Source: Halieaceae bacterium
GTDB taxonomy: Bacteria > Pseudomonadota > Gammaproteobacteria > Pseudomonadales > Halieaceae
Reading direction: 5' to 3'
Length of the DNA stretch: 64,000 bases
Assembly: GCA_028280635.1 (NCBI GenBank)
Contig: JANQLM010000063.1
Coordinates: 144,015-208,014, forward strand
A program made the translations under genes and the position numbers. This document shows, piece after piece, positions 63,836 through 64,000 of this stretch. The first letter of the stretch is position 1. Each line of letters opens with the position of its first letter. Under the pieces are notes generated by a model, which was not told the DNA's origin, ran no database searches, and saw only the letters and a program-made list of their open reading frames with translations.

Positions 63836-64000
63836 ATGAGCAGTAAGATCCAGTCCATCCTCGATCGATACGGAAGCGATAGAACCCGTCTTCTCGATGT
63901 GCTTTGGGATGTTCAGGACCAGTTTGGCCACATCCCGGACGACGTTGTGCGCGAGCTGGCCCTGGGCCTGAATACCACGTCGCTTGATATCCGCGAAACC
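63836..64000 (+). CDS. hoxF: NAD-reducing hydrogenase diaphorase subunit HoxF, 5' end
   Basis: The first 55 codons of a gene cut by the window edge. MSSKIQSILDRYGSDRTRLL, then DVLWDVQDQFGHIPDDVV, then LNTTSLDIRET, aligns by memory with the start of Ralstonia eutropha HoxF (ILERYRSDRTRL, DILWDVQHEYGHIPD, LSPLDIRET). HoxF joins a NuoE-like and a NuoF-like part and passes electrons from the NiFe site to NAD+. A NuoE-type subunit of formate dehydrogenase (FdsG) is the alternative. AAGGG precedes the ATG. Confidence 0.75.
   Translation, partial: MSSKIQSILDRYGSDRTRLLDVLWDVQDQFGHIPDDVVRELALGLNTTSLDIRET

Overview
The window is about 63 % GC by eye and densely coded on both strands. It reads as an aerobic, probably marine gammaproteobacterium. 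The proteins most resemble the Halieaceae/Cellvibrionales and neighbouring groups: a DmdC-type acyl-CoA dehydrogenase, a DUF3094 protein, fused NuoCD, and a PuuA/PuuB-like putrescine pair. This placement is an inference from protein families, not from a search. One tRNA gene (Pro, anticodon CGG) is present. There are no rRNA genes, insertion sequences or CRISPR arrays.

Layout. 1-3689 (minus): 5' end of srkA, modCBA molybdate uptake, a ComF-type phosphoribosyltransferase. 3925-6152 (plus): acyl-CoA dehydrogenase, a DUF3094 membrane protein, 23-bp tandem repeats that run into the promoter of tRNA-Pro, and a duplicated tRNA 3' end 117 bp downstream. 6284-7122 (minus): an arsR-arsI organoarsenical cassette with two matching palindromes. 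7179-10516: a TetR regulator, puuB and divergent puuA. 10556-18650: a lipoprotein amidohydrolase with a membrane partner, an HdfR-like LysR regulator, a class III adenylate cyclase, a divergent shikimate-kinase relative and gcvT.

18635-24802 (minus) is a complete MoxR/Bat operon (moxR, DUF58, DUF4381, batA, a fused batB/TPR gene, batD), divergent from a 67K-type sppA. 26747-31055 is a glucuronate locus: uxaC, manD and an intracellular GH79 glycosidase. 31146-34370 holds a membrane protein, a persulfide-dioxygenase-like metallo-hydrolase behind an AT-rich operator-like palindrome, and a SulP transporter. An esterase, a membrane-anchored MDR oxidoreductase and a CBS-domain protein follow.

37187-51647 (minus) is the full nuo operon for respiratory complex I: 13 genes, with C and D fused, mostly overlapping. 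51992-58817 is a mixed region: a secreted amidohydrolase, yghU, a DDN-like protein, a small protein with a strong terminator, a GGDEF-EAL protein, and a DUF3127 protein that ends in the exact SSB tail DDDIPF. 58915-62225 (minus) has an M17 aminopeptidase, an FMN-dependent 2-hydroxyacid dehydrogenase and a truncated CobW-type GTPase. 62618-64000 (plus) has a second, intact but unusual CobW-type protein, then the first 55 codons of a gene that reads as hoxF, the diaphorase subunit of an NAD-reducing [NiFe]-hydrogenase.

How it fits together. Respiration is the main theme: electrons from NADH, possibly also from H2 through the hydrogenase that begins at the right edge, enter complex I. Around it sit catabolic modules (glucuronate, putrescine, acyl-CoA) and detoxification modules (arsenic, sulfide/persulfide, glutathione disulfides). 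The points I would look at first are the DUF3127 protein with an SSB tail, the CobW-like protein upstream of hoxF, the tRNA 3'-end duplication, and the paired operators in front of hdfR.
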